Shown: in pieces, positions 3,785-5,040 of the stretch
How the letters are laid out: the number at the start of each line of letters is the position of its first letter
Numbering within the stretch: position 1 is the first letter of the stretch
Source: Acidobacteriaceae bacterium
GTDB lineage: Bacteria > Acidobacteriota > Terriglobia > Terriglobales > Acidobacteriaceae
Assembly (NCBI GenBank): GCA_003164255.1
Contig: PLST01000172.1
Span: 743 to 5,782 of the forward strand
Reading direction: 5' to 3'
DNA: 5,040 bases
Translations under genes and position numbers: made by a program
The notes under the pieces: model-generated
Told to the model about the DNA's origin: nothing
What the model saw: only the letters and a program-made list of their open reading frames with translations
Database searches by the model: none

Positions 3785-5040
3785 ATGAATCTGGGGTTTA
3801 TTGAGAGCAAAACATTCGACGAGATCGCGGTTGGCGACACCGCCACCACTGACCACGTTCTCACGCAGGATGACGCGATGGCCTTTGCCTCCATCTCCGG
3901 CTTCACCGCCGTGCTCTCGCAGGACGAGGTCATTGAGCGCACTGGCGGCATTCCCCCCACCGGACCCAACATGTGGTGCGCCTCGCTCATCTCCGGCCTC
4001 TTCAGCATGCATATTCCCGGCCCCGGCGTTACCCTCACCAGCATCTCGCTCGCCTTCCACAACCGCATCCACGTCGGCGATCGCATCCTCGTCCAAATCA
4101 AGGTCACGGCCAAGGACGATGCATCCCAGGTCGTCAGCTTCGATTGCGAAGCCCACAACGGAGCAGGCCTCTCCATCTTTACCGGCACGGCCCAGGCCAT
4201 TCCTCCCACCAAGAAGCTGCGCTGGTCCACTCTGCCCGTCCCGCAGCTCATCGTCAACAATCCCTATCGCCGCTATAACGAGATGATTGCCCGCGCCACG
4301 GCCAAGCCCGCGGTCCGTACGGCCATCGCCTGGCCATGCGACGAAGTCTCCCTCGGCGGCGCCATTCAGGCTTATAAAGACAAGCTCATCGTGCCCGTCC
4401 TGGTCGGCGCAGAAGACAAGATCCGCGAGGTCGCCAAGGCTCTCAATCTCTCGCTCGATGGAGTTCGCATCGTCGACATCTCCGACAGCCGTTCCGCTGC
4501 CGCCCGTGCCGTCGAGCTGGCCCGCAAGGGTGAAGTGGAAATGCTCATGAAGGGCTCGCTCCACACGGACGAGATCATGGGCGCCGTCGTCTCCCGCGAG
4601 GGCGGCATGCGCACCGGCCGCCGCATCAGCCACGTCTTTGCCCTCGATGTCCCCATGTATCACAAGACGCTCTTCGTCACCGACGCGGCCATCAACATCC
4701 AGCCCGACCTCGAAACCAAGATCAGCATCCTCCAGAACGCCATCGATATGATGTTGACGCTTGAAGTCGTCGATCCCAAGGTCGCCATCCTCTCCGCCGT
4801 CGAGAGTGTCAATCCCGCCATCCCCTCCACGCTCGATGCCGCCGCCCTCTGCAAAATGGTCGACCGCGGACAGATCACCGGCGCCATCGTCGACGGGCCC
4901 CTGGCCTTTGACAACGCCATCTCCAGTGACGCGGCTCGCATCAAGAACATCAAGTCCAAGGTGGCCGGGGACGTCGATCTGCTCATGGTGCCCAACCTTG
5001 AGGCGGGCAACATTCTCTTCAAGGAGCTCCAATACCTGGC
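3785..5040 (+). CDS. MaoC-like / phosphate acetyl(butyryl)transferase fusion, 3' end missing
   Basis: The frame is open from ATG 3785 to the right edge, giving 418 complete codons; family members are about 465-480 residues, so most of the gene is present. Residues 10-138 form a MaoC-like hotdog domain (hydratase of enoyl-CoA in active relatives). Residues about 160 onward form a PTA/PTB domain that moves an acyl group between CoA and phosphate. Its typical segments are MKGSLHTDE (255-263), RRISHVFALDVP (279-290), FVTDAAIN (297-304), LSAVESVNP (336-344) and DLLMVPNLEAGN (398-409). The overall design matches proteins annotated as bifunctional enoyl-CoA hydratase/phosphate acetyltransferase. One oddity: the family's active-site segment 'SGDxNPxH' here reads SGFTAVLSQ (38-46), without the Asp and His, so hydratase activity is doubtful. 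In relatives an acetate/butyrate kinase gene often follows; that region is outside the window. Confidence 0.9.
   Translation, partial: MNLGFIESKTFDEIAVGDTATTDHVLTQDDAMAFASISGFTAVLSQDEVIERTGGIPPTGPNMWCASLISGLFSMHIPGPGVTLTSISLAFHNRIHVGDRILVQIKVTAKDDASQVVSFDCEAHNGAGLSIFTGTAQAIPPTKKLRWSTLPVPQLIVNNPYRRYNEMIARATAKPAVRTAIAWPCDEVSLGGAIQAYKDKLIVPVLVGAEDKIREVAKALNLSLDGVRIVDISDSRSAAARAVELARKGEVEMLMKGSLHTDEIMGAVVSREGGMRTGRRISHVFALDVPMYHKTLFVTDAAINIQPDLETKISILQNAIDMMLTLEVVDPKVAILSAVESVNPAIPSTLDAAALCKMVDRGQITGAIVDGPLAFDNAISSDAARIKNIKSKVAGDVDLLMVPNLEAGNILFKELQYL

Noticed and set aside
3581..5032. Long minus-strand open frame (483 codons) opposite the MaoC-transferase gene
   Set aside because: It mirrors a clearly recognisable enzyme on the plus strand. 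Its product is a monotonous Asp/Gly/Val-rich chain with no domain, as expected from the antisense of a GC-rich gene with few stops.

Overview
The window is GC-rich bacterial DNA with tightly packed genes and short intergenic gaps full of hairpins and small repeats. The repeat types (seven-base tandem repeats at gene ends, palindromes with fixed edges and variable stems, and GACTTCAGTC / GGGCTTTAGCCC palindromes), the exported Gfo/Idh-type oxidoreductase and the MaoC-phosphotransacetylase fusion together suggest an Acidobacteriota (Terriglobia-like) chromosome. That assignment is inference from memory of similar sequences, not from a search.

Layout. 1-180 (+) is the 3' end of a gene resembling the C-terminus of aldose 1-epimerase. 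181-447 is a convergent gap with a hairpin element, a repeated 20-mer and a likely bidirectional terminator. Three minus-strand genes follow, listed in their order of transcription: an unknown small lipoprotein (3584-3060), a zinc-dependent medium-chain polyol/threonine-type dehydrogenase (2898-1873) and an exported Gfo/Idh/MocA-family oxidoreductase (1611-448). Gaps of about 160 and 260 bases separate them. Each gap carries a seven-base tandem repeat next to the preceding stop codon, plus one or more hairpins. A divergent gap (3597-3784) with several dyads precedes a plus-strand MaoC-phosphate acetyl/butyryltransferase fusion that starts at 3785 and runs off the right edge.

How the genes may work together. 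Aldose epimerase, Gfo/Idh oxidoreductase and polyol dehydrogenase all act on sugars or polyols, so the left two thirds may serve sugar or polyol oxidation, with the Gfo/Idh protein outside the cytoplasm. The right-hand gene belongs to acyl-CoA/acyl-phosphate metabolism and is probably a separate transcription unit. Its MaoC domain lacks the usual Asp/His hydratase motif.

I found no complete new multi-gene system, no CRISPR array, no transposase and no RNA gene. The features most worth a second look are the intergenic repeats, the altered MaoC domain and the exported oxidoreductase.
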